Of a DNA stretch of 21,138 nucleotides, positions 14,108-21,138 are shown in pieces. The number at the start of each line of letters is the position of its first letter. Position 1 is the first letter of the stretch. A program made the position numbers and the translations under genes. The notes beneath the pieces were generated by a model that worked only from the letters and a program-made list of their open reading frames with translations, was not told the origin of the DNA and did not search any database. The DNA is from CAVWDI01 sp046259385 (GTDB lineage: Bacteria; Chloroflexota; Anaerolineae; Anaerolineales; UBA4823): the NCBI GenBank assembly GCA_046259385.1, contig JBJYWI010000178.1, positions 1 through 21,138 on the forward strand, given 5' to 3'.

Positions 14108-14683
14108 TTAACCGCCAAAAAATCCTCCGATCTGGCTCGCTCCCCAGCCAAGCAGCCCCAGAATAGCCGCACCGATTAAGATAATAACCATTAATGCGAT
14201 CCACCCCAGCACAACTGTGACGATTGTCTGGAGCCACTCCAGGTCCAGGGCTTCCTTTGCTGCGATAAACCAGGCCACAATCAGCGCGATCACAGCCAGG
14301 ATCATTATCGGCCCAAACAGACATCCCAGGGCGGGGATAAATCCCCCGAATATTCCCAGGAATCCGATGATGTTCCATACGTAAGCCAGCCCAAGCGTGC
14401 GCACCATTTCCTCAAAAGTCACATCGGCGTGGAACACCGCCCGTCCGACCCAGTTTATCACCCAGGCTCCCACAGCGAACCCGGCGACCGCGAAGATCGT
14501 TCCAACGACCGCTCCTCCCAGCCAGCTAAGAATGTTGGTTGAAGCGTTCGCGCCGATCTGGTTGAGGAATGACACCACCGCAACAATCAACCAGGCGGTT
14601 GAAGTGAAACCGGCGTCATTTTCTACCTCTGCATATACACCTTTCCGGAAGGTAAAAGCTCCAATAATTCTGTCCTGTAACAT
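14108..14683 (-). CDS. Yip1-family multi-pass membrane protein
   Basis: The protein has 191 residues. After a short soluble start (MLQDRIIGAFTFRKGVYAEVENDA) it has about five hydrophobic segments: near 31-46, 52-80, 97-115, 122-145 and 154-180. The pattern, including the N-terminal amphipathic part with VYAEVENDAGFT and the conserved FEEMVRTLGLAYV, is that of bacterial YIP1-domain proteins, whose function is not known. AAGGAGAAGAA precedes the ATG. It is the first gene of the minus-strand run. A second open frame inside it (14079-14378) looks like a shadow. Confidence 0.75.
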   Translation of the reverse strand: MLQDRIIGAFTFRKGVYAEVENDAGFTSTAWLIVAVVSFLNQIGANASTNILSWLGGAVVGTIFAVAGFAVGAWVINWVGRAVFHADVTFEEMVRTLGLAYVWNIIGFLGIFGGFIPALGCLFGPIMILAVIALIVAWFIAAKEALDLEWLQTIVTVVLGWIALMVIILIGAAILGLLGWGASQIGGFFGG

Positions 14684-14877
14684 TTCTTCTCCTTTTATTT
14701 ATTATGACTATGAATTTAAATGAAAACAAACTGTCGCTTAGCTTTTCTGATTCTCCATAAATACAATAACACCTTTCTATCCAGATAGTTATTTTAACGC
14801 ACAAATTGGATTTTGTGGATTATAATTATCGCATATAAAAAATAATTGCTTTTCAAGACTTTCAGGAGGGACCGAAG

Positions 14878-15687
14878 ATGGAATCAAATACAAGCGAAAT
14901 GGATACCAGGGTACAAGAACTCTGGCGTAAGTACCTTGTTACAGGTGAGCTTGCGAGAGAGACCCGGCAGCGAAAATTCTTCCGAATGCTCCCTGGAACC
15001 CCTCGCTGTAAGAACTGCTATGCCCCTTTCAAGGGTCCTGGAAGTCGGGTGGTGAGAGTACTCTATGGAAAGAAACCATCTAACCTGAATCCCCAGCTCT
15101 GCAATGTTTGTGAGATGTTCGCCCGTGAATATCCGGGCGGGGCAGAAGTTGAGCTATCGCTCCTTTTTGTTGATGTGCGCGGGTCTACCACAATGGCAGA
15201 AAATATGAATACAACCGAATACAGCCGATTGATTGACCGTTTTTATAAAACCGCCACCAATGTGATGGTTCATACGGATGCTTTGATCGATAAAATTATC
15301 GGCGACCAGGCTGCCGGGATGTATGTGCCGGGATTAGCTGGAGCGGAACACGCCCGCAGGGCTGTCCAAGCCGGGCTGGAAATTTTAAAGGGGGCAGGAT
15401 ACGGCAGTTCAGGCGGCCCATGGATCCCACTGGGTGCGGGTGTTCATACCGGAAAAGCTTTTGTAGGAGCGCTCGGTTCAAAAGAAGGCACAACCGATAT
15501 CACAGTCCTGGGCGATACCCCGAACACGGCTGCAAGGCTTTCATCCAGAGCTGGCGAAGGCGAAATACTGATCAGCGAATCTGCCTGCACATCCGCTGGA
15601 ATCGACCCCACTGGGTTTGAAAAACGTTCGCTGGAATTAAAAGGAAAGAGTGAACCGATGGATGTCTGGGTTATGCTGGTTGATTAA
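14878..15687 (+). CDS. Class III adenylate/guanylate cyclase with N-terminal Cys4 module
   Basis: The protein has 269 residues. Residues 1-40 are helical (a coiled or capping segment). Residues 44-78 carry CKNC and CNVC (Cys44, 47, 75, 78), probably binding Zn or an Fe-S cluster. Residues about 92-268 are the class III cyclase catalytic domain: metal Asp99 in FVDVRGST, metal Asp143 in IGDQAAG, and the transition-state Asn216/Arg220 in LGDTPNTAARL. The purine-selecting positions appear as Lys139 and Asp212, as in adenylyl cyclases, so cAMP is the likely product. It is soluble. AGGAGG precedes the ATG. It stands alone on the plus strand, with no receptor or effector gene beside it. Confidence 0.92.
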   Translation: MESNTSEMDTRVQELWRKYLVTGELARETRQRKFFRMLPGTPRCKNCYAPFKGPGSRVVRVLYGKKPSNLNPQLCNVCEMFAREYPGGAEVELSLLFVDVRGSTTMAENMNTTEYSRLIDRFYKTATNVMVHTDALIDKIIGDQAAGMYVPGLAGAEHARRAVQAGLEILKGAGYGSSGGPWIPLGAGVHTGKAFVGALGSKEGTTDITVLGDTPNTAARLSSRAGEGEILISESACTSAGIDPTGFEKRSLELKGKSEPMDVWVMLVD

Positions 15688-15697
15688 TTGTCCGAGG

Positions 15698-15835
15698 CTA
15701 ATCACGTAGAAATATCACTCTCACCAGGATTATCACCCCAATTCCAATTAAAACCAGCGGCGCAACAAAGCCCCAGGGTATTTGCGTTTCCTGGATCACC
15801 CATATAAAAACCGGAATGGCGAAGAAGAGTGCCAT
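15698..15835 (-). CDS. 45-residue membrane protein (small ORF)
   Basis: From the ATG at 15835 the frame encodes MALFFAIPVFIWVIQETQIP and ends VRVIFLRD before a TAG at 15698. Two hydrophobic segments (about 2-15 and 22-41) with a short polar loop (QETQ) and a positively charged end make a plausible small two-helix protein. Its own ATG has no clear ribosome-binding site. A good one (AAGGAGAAGAA) stands before another ATG at 15860, which lies in a different frame whose product is not protein-like. A one-base change in an A run would join that start to this frame (MSEEI... then the hydrophobic part), so the gene may carry a frameshift or a sequencing error. Confidence 0.5.
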   Translation of the reverse strand: MALFFAIPVFIWVIQETQIPWGFVAPLVLIGIGVIILVRVIFLRD

Positions 15836-16038
15836 TATTTTGTTTAATTTCTTCTGACATTTCTTCTCCTTAGATTGAAATAATAATTAAAAAGAACCAA
15901 ATCACCAGTACTGAGGGATTGAAGTAGCTAATTCCAATTTTAGCCTCTTATCGAACAAAAACCTAATCATGTCAAAATGTCGATTGAGCAATTCTTATAT
16001 CCCAAAATTCATGAATTTTAATCCGCTGGAGCAGCCTT

Positions 16039-16701
16039 TTAAACGACATTTTCTTCTAATGTTTTTTGTGCCTGCCGTGTCTTCAACTGACCGAAATAAA
16101 AGAAACCCCAACCCAGAGTCAGCAGGACGAGCACCCCGGAAGCCGAGTCTATTGTGCTGCTGAGCGGTACATTGAATTTCTCGGCAAGTTCCGGTCGCAG
16201 TACAAAGTTCGCCATACCAAAAATGCCGCATAGATCCCAGGCAGCTATAACAAAGAAAACGTAGCCAAGCAGCCGCAGGTCAGATCCTGTGCGTTCTTGG
16301 GTAGAAAGCCCGGGTCGAATTCTCATCCAGTGCCAGACCGATCCTACAAAGAAAAGCGTGATCAGACCGCCGCCAATGCCGAAAAGCGCAGGGACCATCT
16401 GCCTGGCAGTTCCCGCGAACCTCCAAGCTGTAAAAAGGACCAGGATCAGGATCAATATCCAAAGACTGCGCCGGTTGACATTTGCGATCAAGGCTGCTCC
16501 AAAGGCGACAATGAAGGTTCCCAGGGGCACAGATAATGACCACAGAAGCCCAATAAGACCAACCAAAGCTTCGCTTCCTAACTGGTTTACTTCAGGCACC
16601 ATGCGCCACGAATACAGCGCGCCTAAACCGATCATATACACAGCCCCAAAAATGAATACCACCCATCCGGTTTTTTGTGAAGTCGAAAGATTGTCTTTCA
16701 T
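16039..16701 (-). CDS. Polytopic membrane protein, unrecognised family
   Basis: The protein has 220 residues. I see about six hydrophobic segments: near 12-31, 46-72, 79-95, 103-120, 144-165 and 187-204, with a positively charged C-terminal tail (KTRQAQKTLEE). I do not recognise a family and see no catalytic motif. The start ATG is preceded by AAGGAGA. It is followed downstream by the 45-residue membrane protein, about 200 bp away on the same strand, without an evident terminator between them. Confidence 0.75.
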   Translation of the reverse strand: MKDNLSTSQKTGWVVFIFGAVYMIGLGALYSWRMVPEVNQLGSEALVGLIGLLWSLSVPLGTFIVAFGAALIANVNRRSLWILILILVLFTAWRFAGTARQMVPALFGIGGGLITLFFVGSVWHWMRIRPGLSTQERTGSDLRLLGYVFFVIAAWDLCGIFGMANFVLRPELAEKFNVPLSSTIDSASGVLVLLTLGWGFFYFGQLKTRQAQKTLEENVV

Positions 16702-16791
16702 GATTTTCTCCTTGTTTTGCCAACCTGTCCTTTGTATTTAGTAAGTCTATACAAATCCTAATAAATGGATCTTAAAGTGGGACACTACTCA

Positions 16792-17478
16792 TTATTGGGT
16801 TTGATATTCCTTATGGGGCAGTTGAGGAATTAACCAGGCGAGGAACTGGTCTGTCGAGCGAGACTGCAGCAGGACCCTCCCTGGTCCAGTGAGGTCAACA
16901 ACCAGACCTTCACCGCTGAAAAGGGTCGATTTCAACCCGCCCACTTTACGAACCTTGAAGTCTATGCCCTCGGTGAAAGCCACCAGGTGCCCGGTATCGA
17001 TGGTATAAGATCGACCTGGTTCGAGGACCATCTCGTGGATTGCGCCGTATGCAGATAGCACCATCTTTCCGCTGCCCCGCGTTCTGAGCATAATCGCGCC
17101 CTCAGATGCAAAAAAAGTCTTCGCGCCGGACCAGCGAGTGTCCAGTTCGATACCGATCGCAGAAGCCATGTAAGAACCGGATTGGACCATCAGAGATTCC
17201 TCACTGAGGTCAACAGCCAGGACATCACCCGGCAATGCAGGCGCAACCATGATCTCTCCCCCATAGCTGGGAGCCTTGTAGGTATTCTGGAAGAAGCTCT
17301 CACCTCCAAGAAAAGCCCTTCCAAGGGACTTCAGCAACCCTCCGGTAGCTTCTGTTTGCAAAGTAATCCCATCGGACATACTGACCATTGACCCGGCTTC
17401 CACTTTTATCTCTTCGCCTCCGAGGAGCTCGATTTTCGCCAGTGAATAAGCCGGTCGGTATAAAATTTCAATTTGCAT
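16792..17478 (-). CDS. AIM24/TIGR00266-family protein
   Basis: The protein has 228 residues, normal for the family. It is a soluble beta-rich protein built as a repeated jelly-roll-like fold. Recognisable stretches are AKIELLGGEEIKVEAGSMVSM near the start, LGRAFLGGESFFQNTY (52-67), and SGKMVLSAYGAIHEMVL with YTIDTGHLVAF. Members are found across bacteria and in mitochondria (AIM24); their biochemical role is unsettled. AGGAGG precedes the ATG. The acyltransferase gene lies just upstream (59 bp) on the same strand, so co-transcription is possible. Confidence 0.9.
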   Translation of the reverse strand: MQIEILYRPAYSLAKIELLGGEEIKVEAGSMVSMSDGITLQTEATGGLLKSLGRAFLGGESFFQNTYKAPSYGGEIMVAPALPGDVLAVDLSEESLMVQSGSYMASAIGIELDTRWSGAKTFFASEGAIMLRTRGSGKMVLSAYGAIHEMVLEPGRSYTIDTGHLVAFTEGIDFKVRKVGGLKSTLFSGEGLVVDLTGPGRVLLQSRSTDQFLAWLIPQLPHKEYQTQ

Positions 17479-17537
17479 CGATATTCCTCCTTTTTATTGC
17501 TTAAATTAAAAGTTATTTTTGATTAATAATGAAATTT

Positions 17538-18764
17538 TTAGGCAGATCTTCCTTCCAATCTGGACTCGGGTGCAATTGGTGCCTTCTTTTTTAGCCGCAT
17601 GCCAAAGAAAAACCTTGCGACATTCCAGCGCCTGATGAGCAGTTCGTAAATCCCCATAATCAAGGCAAAGGAAATTGCAGCAATGATCAGATACTTGGGC
17701 AGGATACCCAATGCCAATGGAATTATGAACCAGCCCACGCAGAGAATTACGGTCTGGTGAAGCAGATAGAAAGGAAGCACTGCCTCATTAGCGTATGCCA
17801 GGGTTCTATTGTTGAAATTCAGGTGTTTTGCTCCAAGACTCAACACAAAAACGACCGCGCTCCAACTGGTAACACTCCAAAAAATCTGGAATACCACATA
17901 TGTCAATGAAAACGGCTCATTCCCCGGAAACGGGTTGTAATTAAGAATTAAAACAATCAGCGCGATACCTAAAAAGCCCGCTATCCATAACCCCAGGCAC
18001 AACCAGGCATATTTCTTAATATTGTCAGTGAAACGTTTGTCTGCTACCATGAAATATCCAAACACAAAGAAAACCGCGTACCACAAGAAATCCGCCCAGG
18101 TCCGCCCGCCTGCGAAAAGGAATCGGAAGCTGGTCATGATAACAATCAGGGGGATTAAGAAGATAAAAATGCCACCCCTCTTATCTGTCCAGCCAGCAAT
18201 CTTATCAATACATCGCCGGCCTTTTTCTGACCGGAGGTAGAGAAGTAACGGCAGTGTAACAAGGGAAATAAGAAACAGGTACTGGAGAAACCAGAGATGT
18301 CCGGAAAACGTATATGGCACCAGGAAGTTGGGGTCATTTAAATCGCGGGGGGCGATGCCTATTATCTCAGCTGGCAGGCTTTTAAAATACAGCGGTAAAA
18401 ACTTCGTGAAACTTCCAGTATATCCTGCATTGGTTACAACTTCAAAAAATGCCTGGGGAGGGATAAGGACAAATAAACCCACTGTATAAAGTGGTACCAG
18501 CAAGCGTTTTACCCTCTCAAAAAGAAATTGCCCGCCTGTCCTTGACTTCAGGGCAAACCAAGCTCCCGCACCTGACAGTACAAAAAACATCTCCATTACC
18601 CACATCCAGATCAATCCAGCCCTGACAATCACTATCAATTCATTCTGCTCAACATTTTTTAAATGCCAGCCCTCTGTTCCAAAAAAGCGGGCGCAGTGAT
18701 AAAAGAATATTGCCAGCATTGCGATTACTCGCAGCCAGTCTATATCGTACCTGCGTTCTTTCAT
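17538..18764 (-). CDS. Acyltransferase-3 family membrane protein
   Basis: The protein has 408 residues with about ten membrane helices. It begins YDIDWLRVIAMLAIFFYHCARFF, where the His of the first helix (YHC) and the upstream R/D positions match the Acyltransferase_3 (OafA/OpgC-like) signature; MEMFFVLSGAGAWFAL and the basic RVKRLLVPLY loop also fit. Such enzymes move acyl groups, such as acetyl or succinyl, onto extracellular sugars or glycans. The substrate here is unknown and no polysaccharide genes are adjacent. The C-terminal tail (KKKAPIAPESRLEGRSA) is basic and cytoplasmic-looking. AAGGAGGAA precedes the ATG. Confidence 0.88.
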   Translation of the reverse strand: MKERRYDIDWLRVIAMLAIFFYHCARFFGTEGWHLKNVEQNELIVIVRAGLIWMWVMEMFFVLSGAGAWFALKSRTGGQFLFERVKRLLVPLYTVGLFVLIPPQAFFEVVTNAGYTGSFTKFLPLYFKSLPAEIIGIAPRDLNDPNFLVPYTFSGHLWFLQYLFLISLVTLPLLLYLRSEKGRRCIDKIAGWTDKRGGIFIFLIPLIVIMTSFRFLFAGGRTWADFLWYAVFFVFGYFMVADKRFTDNIKKYAWLCLGLWIAGFLGIALIVLILNYNPFPGNEPFSLTYVVFQIFWSVTSWSAVVFVLSLGAKHLNFNNRTLAYANEAVLPFYLLHQTVILCVGWFIIPLALGILPKYLIIAAISFALIMGIYELLIRRWNVARFFFGMRLKKKAPIAPESRLEGRSA

Positions 18765-18913
18765 GGTTCATTCCTCCTTCGAATGCTTTGGTTTCGGTTG
18801 TATTGGAAAAAACCAGAGAAATCTTGATTCAATGATACAAGCAGTTATCCCCGATCAGTATTAAATATAAATTTCTCTCTTCTATAATGCAGACACGCTT
18901 GAAAATCACATAA

Positions 18914-19651
18914 TTACCTTGCCTCAACGTTTGAAGAGCCTGAGCTGTCCACCTTGCCCAATGTTGGCTCGCCTAGATAAAATACTTCTGACGCCCCGCT
19001 GGCGATCACATTCAAAGTACCACCCGGGTTTACCGTCACTGAACTCGCCCCGCTCACATCAAGATTGGCATCACTGACCTGATACTCACTCAGGTCAACA
19101 TTGCTGCTGCCAGAGGCATCCAAGATCAGGTTCCCACCTGTGCCTGATAAATTGATATCGCTGCTGCCAGATATATCCAGATTAGTGTCGCCTGCTGCAA
19201 TATCCCCTTTCAATGAACTGGAGCCTGAAAGGTCTAAAACCAGGTTTCGGCTGGATGAAAAACCTGAAATTCTGGCTGTGCTTGCGCCGCTTAAATCAAT
19301 TCCAACAAGCTCCGGCATTTTGATTTCAGCTTCCAATATGACGGTGCCCTGGAGCGAGACATTCGGCTTCAAGCCGATTTTTAATGTGCTTCCGACTTTT
19401 TCAACCCGAAGATACTCTTCTAAATTGTCGTCAACACATATATCGACTTCATATTCTTCAGCCTGTTGAATTTGAACATCAAACGAGGCGCTGATATCGA
19501 CACTGTCGAAACCAGTTATTGCTTCCTCCCTAGAAACTTCAATTCCAGAACCCGAAATGGCTTGCGGCATTAATGAAGACATGTCAGGCAAACTGCAAGC
19601 AAATGCGGCGATGATAATAGCGTTTATCGCTAAAACTACCTTGGAATTCAT
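18914..19651 (-). CDS. DUF2807-type repeat lipoprotein
   Basis: The protein has 245 residues. Residues 1-18 are a hydrophobic export signal and Cys19 (AFAC) is a plausible lipidation site. Residues 33-240 match the head GIN (DUF2807) domain. The N-terminal part contains GFDSVDISASFDVQIQQAEEYEV. After it, short strands carry SG(A/S)S or SG(S/T) near 121, 142, 161, 180, 200, 218 and 237, about 20 residues apart, indicating a right-handed beta-solenoid. It probably sits on the outer face of the membrane; function is unknown (sometimes called adhesin-like). GAGGAGGA precedes the ATG. Confidence 0.88.
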   Translation of the reverse strand: MNSKVVLAINAIIIAAFACSLPDMSSLMPQAISGSGIEVSREEAITGFDSVDISASFDVQIQQAEEYEVDICVDDNLEEYLRVEKVGSTLKIGLKPNVSLQGTVILEAEIKMPELVGIDLSGASTARISGFSSSRNLVLDLSGSSSLKGDIAAGDTNLDISGSSDINLSGTGGNLILDASGSSNVDLSEYQVSDANLDVSGASSVTVNPGGTLNVIASGASEVFYLGEPTLGKVDSSGSSNVEAR

Positions 19652-19812
19652 TTTTTTTCCTCCTCAACGCAAAAGGCACCTTTCAGTGGTAATTCCTTAT
19701 GAATAGAATCCTTTGTTATCCAAAAAGATTTAACATTGTAACTTACACTTGTATAAAATACCTTTCGATTGATTTTAAGCTGAGACTTTTCTTAGGAAAA
19801 TTATTGCTTGTA

Positions 19813-20235
19813 TCATTTATGGATTGCATCCATATTTATTCTGGTTGGCTTTATCTTGCAGATAATGCGCGTCTCTTTCTCCTTTTGATCTTCTGGATAG
19901 ATAAATCCATAATAGCCGGGATGGTTCGTGTATTGCCTGGTGATTTCATCCAGGTGCTCCAGTGCGCCTTCCTCGCTGATCTCAACCTCGCCCCGCACTT
20001 CGATCCAGCGGCTGGCATCATGCGGGTCAATCACCAGCAGGGACACTTTAGGATCCTTTTCCATATTTTTACCCTTCTGTCTCTCACGGGTGGTGTTAAC
20101 TCGCACATGTTTCCCATCATAATCACACCATACCAGGCTCGACTGCGGCTGCCCGTCCGGCATCATCGTGGTTAATACAGCGCAGACAGGTTCTTGAACC
20201 AGGTCTAGATGCGATACGGGTATTTTCAATGTCAT
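19813..20235 (-). CDS. PPOX-class split-barrel protein, probable F420/flavin-dependent (copy 1)
   Basis: The protein has 140 residues, a single pyridoxamine-oxidase-like split beta-barrel. The stretch AVLTTMMPDGQPQSSLVW, followed by RVNTTRERQKGKNMEKDP, fits the PPOX-class F420-dependent oxidoreductases, where these loops hold the phosphate and deazaflavin or flavin. ASRWIEVRGEVEI and LDEITRQYTNHPGYYGF belong to the same fold. Such enzymes reduce small substrates with F420H2 or FMN. The substrate is unknown. GGGAG precedes the ATG. It is paralogous to the gene at 20622-21053. Confidence 0.88.
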   Translation of the reverse strand: MTLKIPVSHLDLVQEPVCAVLTTMMPDGQPQSSLVWCDYDGKHVRVNTTRERQKGKNMEKDPKVSLLVIDPHDASRWIEVRGEVEISEEGALEHLDEITRQYTNHPGYYGFIYPEDQKEKETRIICKIKPTRINMDAIHK

Positions 20236-20621
20236 CTTTTATTCTCCCCTGTCCAAATTACTATGTTTTCGCGAGCAGGATGTTTATCCGACGAAGCGAT
20301 TTTTAGGATAAGAGATAGGCTACTACCTAAGCTTTGTTCCGTTGTTATTTCACTCAAACATTTGTCACTCTGAGCATTGCGTAGCATGCCGAAGGCAAGC
20401 GAAGAGTCTCGTTATTATTTCCAGTCATCACTCAAATCTTCCCAATCTGAATTGACTAATTCAATCAACTCAATTTCCTTTTTTCGAATCCCATTTAAAA
20501 TTTGCTTTTCCTGAAAAATTACATCATTTGTTTTGTTACATTGGTCAAAATAAGATGTAATACTTATTCATCAAAAAAATTTAGATTCTTCAGCCTCCAG
20601 CTTCGAAATGACACAGAGGAA
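20236..20621. other. 386-bp gene-free stretch holding a MITE-like repeat pair
   Basis: This region separates the two split-barrel genes. Apart from the repeat ends listed separately, it is AT-rich with many stops in all frames. I see no RNA gene. A frame starting at 20502 (plus strand) reaches into the antisense of the second paralog and is not coding-like. Confidence 0.5.
20363..20613. repeat. MITE-like element or paired intergenic repeat
   Basis: The left end begins TGTCACTCTGAGC and runs to GAAGAGTCTC (20410). The right end, read on the opposite strand from 20613, begins TGTCATTTCGAAGC and reaches GAAGAATCT. The ends are therefore imperfect inverted repeats with matching outer (TGTCA) and inner (GAAGA, TCT) parts, about 250 bp apart. 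Repeats of this look (CTCTGAGC...GCGAAGAGTCTC) occur scattered between genes in many bacterial genomes. No transposase gene lies inside, so it would be non-autonomous. Confidence 0.5.
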
Positions 20622-21053
20622 TTATTTCTCCTTCGAATAATCCTTTGCGACCACCTTCACCGGTTCGATCTTACACAGCACTGGGGTCTCCTTCTCCTTC
20701 CACTCAACCGGGATAACCTCCCCGAAATAAGGCGATCTGCCCACATACAGCTCAGCCAGCTGGTCCAGGTGCTCGAACGCTCCTTCTTCGGTCATCTCCA
20801 CTACCCGTCCCCGCACTTCGATGAAACGCAGCGTATTGCTGAGGTCATAAGCAAAAAGAGTCACTTTGGGATTCCGGCGCATATTCCTGGCTTTTTGAAA
20901 CCTGCTCATCGTATTGACCAGGATAAACTCGCCGTCGGAATTGCACCACACAACCGTTGTCTGCGGCTGCCCGTCCGGCATCACGGTAGTGAACGCCGCA
21001 GACACCGGGCCCTCGATTAAATCTAAAAATGCAGGGGGGATCTTCGCTAGCAT
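20622..21053 (-). CDS. PPOX-class split-barrel protein, probable F420/flavin-dependent (copy 2)
   Basis: The protein has 143 residues, the same fold and layout as the gene at 19813-20235. It has AAFTTVMPDGQPQTTVVW, RFQKARNMRRNPKVTLF, RFIEVRGRVVEMTEEGAFEHLDQL and CKIEPVKV at matching positions. The MPDGQPQ and VWC motifs and the terminal CKI-x-P are shared, so the two are clear paralogs, though diverged enough to be old. It probably binds F420 or FMN and reduces a small substrate. The ribosome-binding site is weak. It lies upstream of copy 1 on the same strand, but 386 bp away. Confidence 0.88.
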   Translation of the reverse strand: MLAKIPPAFLDLIEGPVSAAFTTVMPDGQPQTTVVWCNSDGEFILVNTMSRFQKARNMRRNPKVTLFAYDLSNTLRFIEVRGRVVEMTEEGAFEHLDQLAELYVGRSPYFGEVIPVEWKEKETPVLCKIEPVKVVAKDYSKEK

Positions 21054-21138
21054 GACACCAATACCCTAAACCCTTTTTGATACCCGCAATTATTGGTCAC
21101 TTTATTAAACCGCCACCTTTCATCCGAACATGTGTGGG

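Noticed and set aside
14079..14378. Minus-strand open frame overlapping the Yip1-family gene
   Set aside because: It lies inside the well-supported membrane-protein frame and has low-complexity, non-family sequence; a shadow frame.
16004..16019. Perfect 16-bp AT-rich palindrome downstream of the 16039-16701 gene
   Set aside because: No loop for an RNA hairpin and no T run; it could be a DNA site, but with this composition chance is enough explanation.

Overview
The window looks like a chromosomal segment of a Chloroflexota bacterium, probably Anaerolineae-like. This is an inference from the gene mix (F420-type split-barrel proteins, a UbiA/CtaB-like enzyme, a Yip1-family protein, a DUF2807 lipoprotein, a DtxR regulator with a FeoA-like tail) and moderate base composition; no rRNA, tRNA or taxonomic marker is present. 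I found no phage, transposase, CRISPR array, toxin-antitoxin pair or recognisable defence island. Most of it is ordinary housekeeping and accessory content, with several local oddities.

Layout. Bases 1-444 carry the 3' end of an aldo/keto reductase (+). After about 400 bp without a gene, a long minus-strand block (851-6167) forms an iron-uptake operon, read in the order DtxR-family regulator, FeoA, FeoA, FeoB G domain, FeoB membrane part, FeoC, with a purple-acid-phosphatase-like lipoprotein after it. FeoB is in two pieces: the G-domain frame stops, and the conserved linker plus membrane part continue in another frame with no normal start codon. The dtxR promoter has a TTGTCG-17-TATAAT layout, and a perfect palindrome sits next to its -10 box. 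Divergent from it lie xpt and guaA (6394-8614, +), which make GMP/XMP by salvage and by synthesis.

Bases 8633-9007 hold a decayed HAD phosphatase (MtnX-like) pseudogene behind a DeoR-family repressor gene (9042-9830), whose promoter is framed by two 12-bp repeats that are likely operators. A CtaB-like prenyltransferase (+) meets a cold-shock gene (-) at a strong bidirectional terminator. The cold-shock gene has a near-consensus promoter and a roughly 90-nt leader. From 14683 down to 11484 a minus-strand run encodes a Yip1-family membrane protein, an unrecognised 290-residue protein, a zinc-ribbon/DinB protein and an arginase-family enzyme.

A lone Cys4 plus class III cyclase (14878-15687, +) is followed by a minus-strand series: a 45-residue membrane protein, a polytopic membrane protein, an AIM24/TIGR00266 protein, an acyltransferase-3 membrane protein, a DUF2807 repeat lipoprotein, and two paralogous split-barrel flavin/F420-type proteins separated by a MITE-like repeat pair.

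The best candidates for a second look are the split feoB, the putative DtxR and DeoR operators, the in-place decay of the HAD gene, and the Yip1/290-aa/DinB/arginase cluster. I do not see convincing evidence of a wholly new system.
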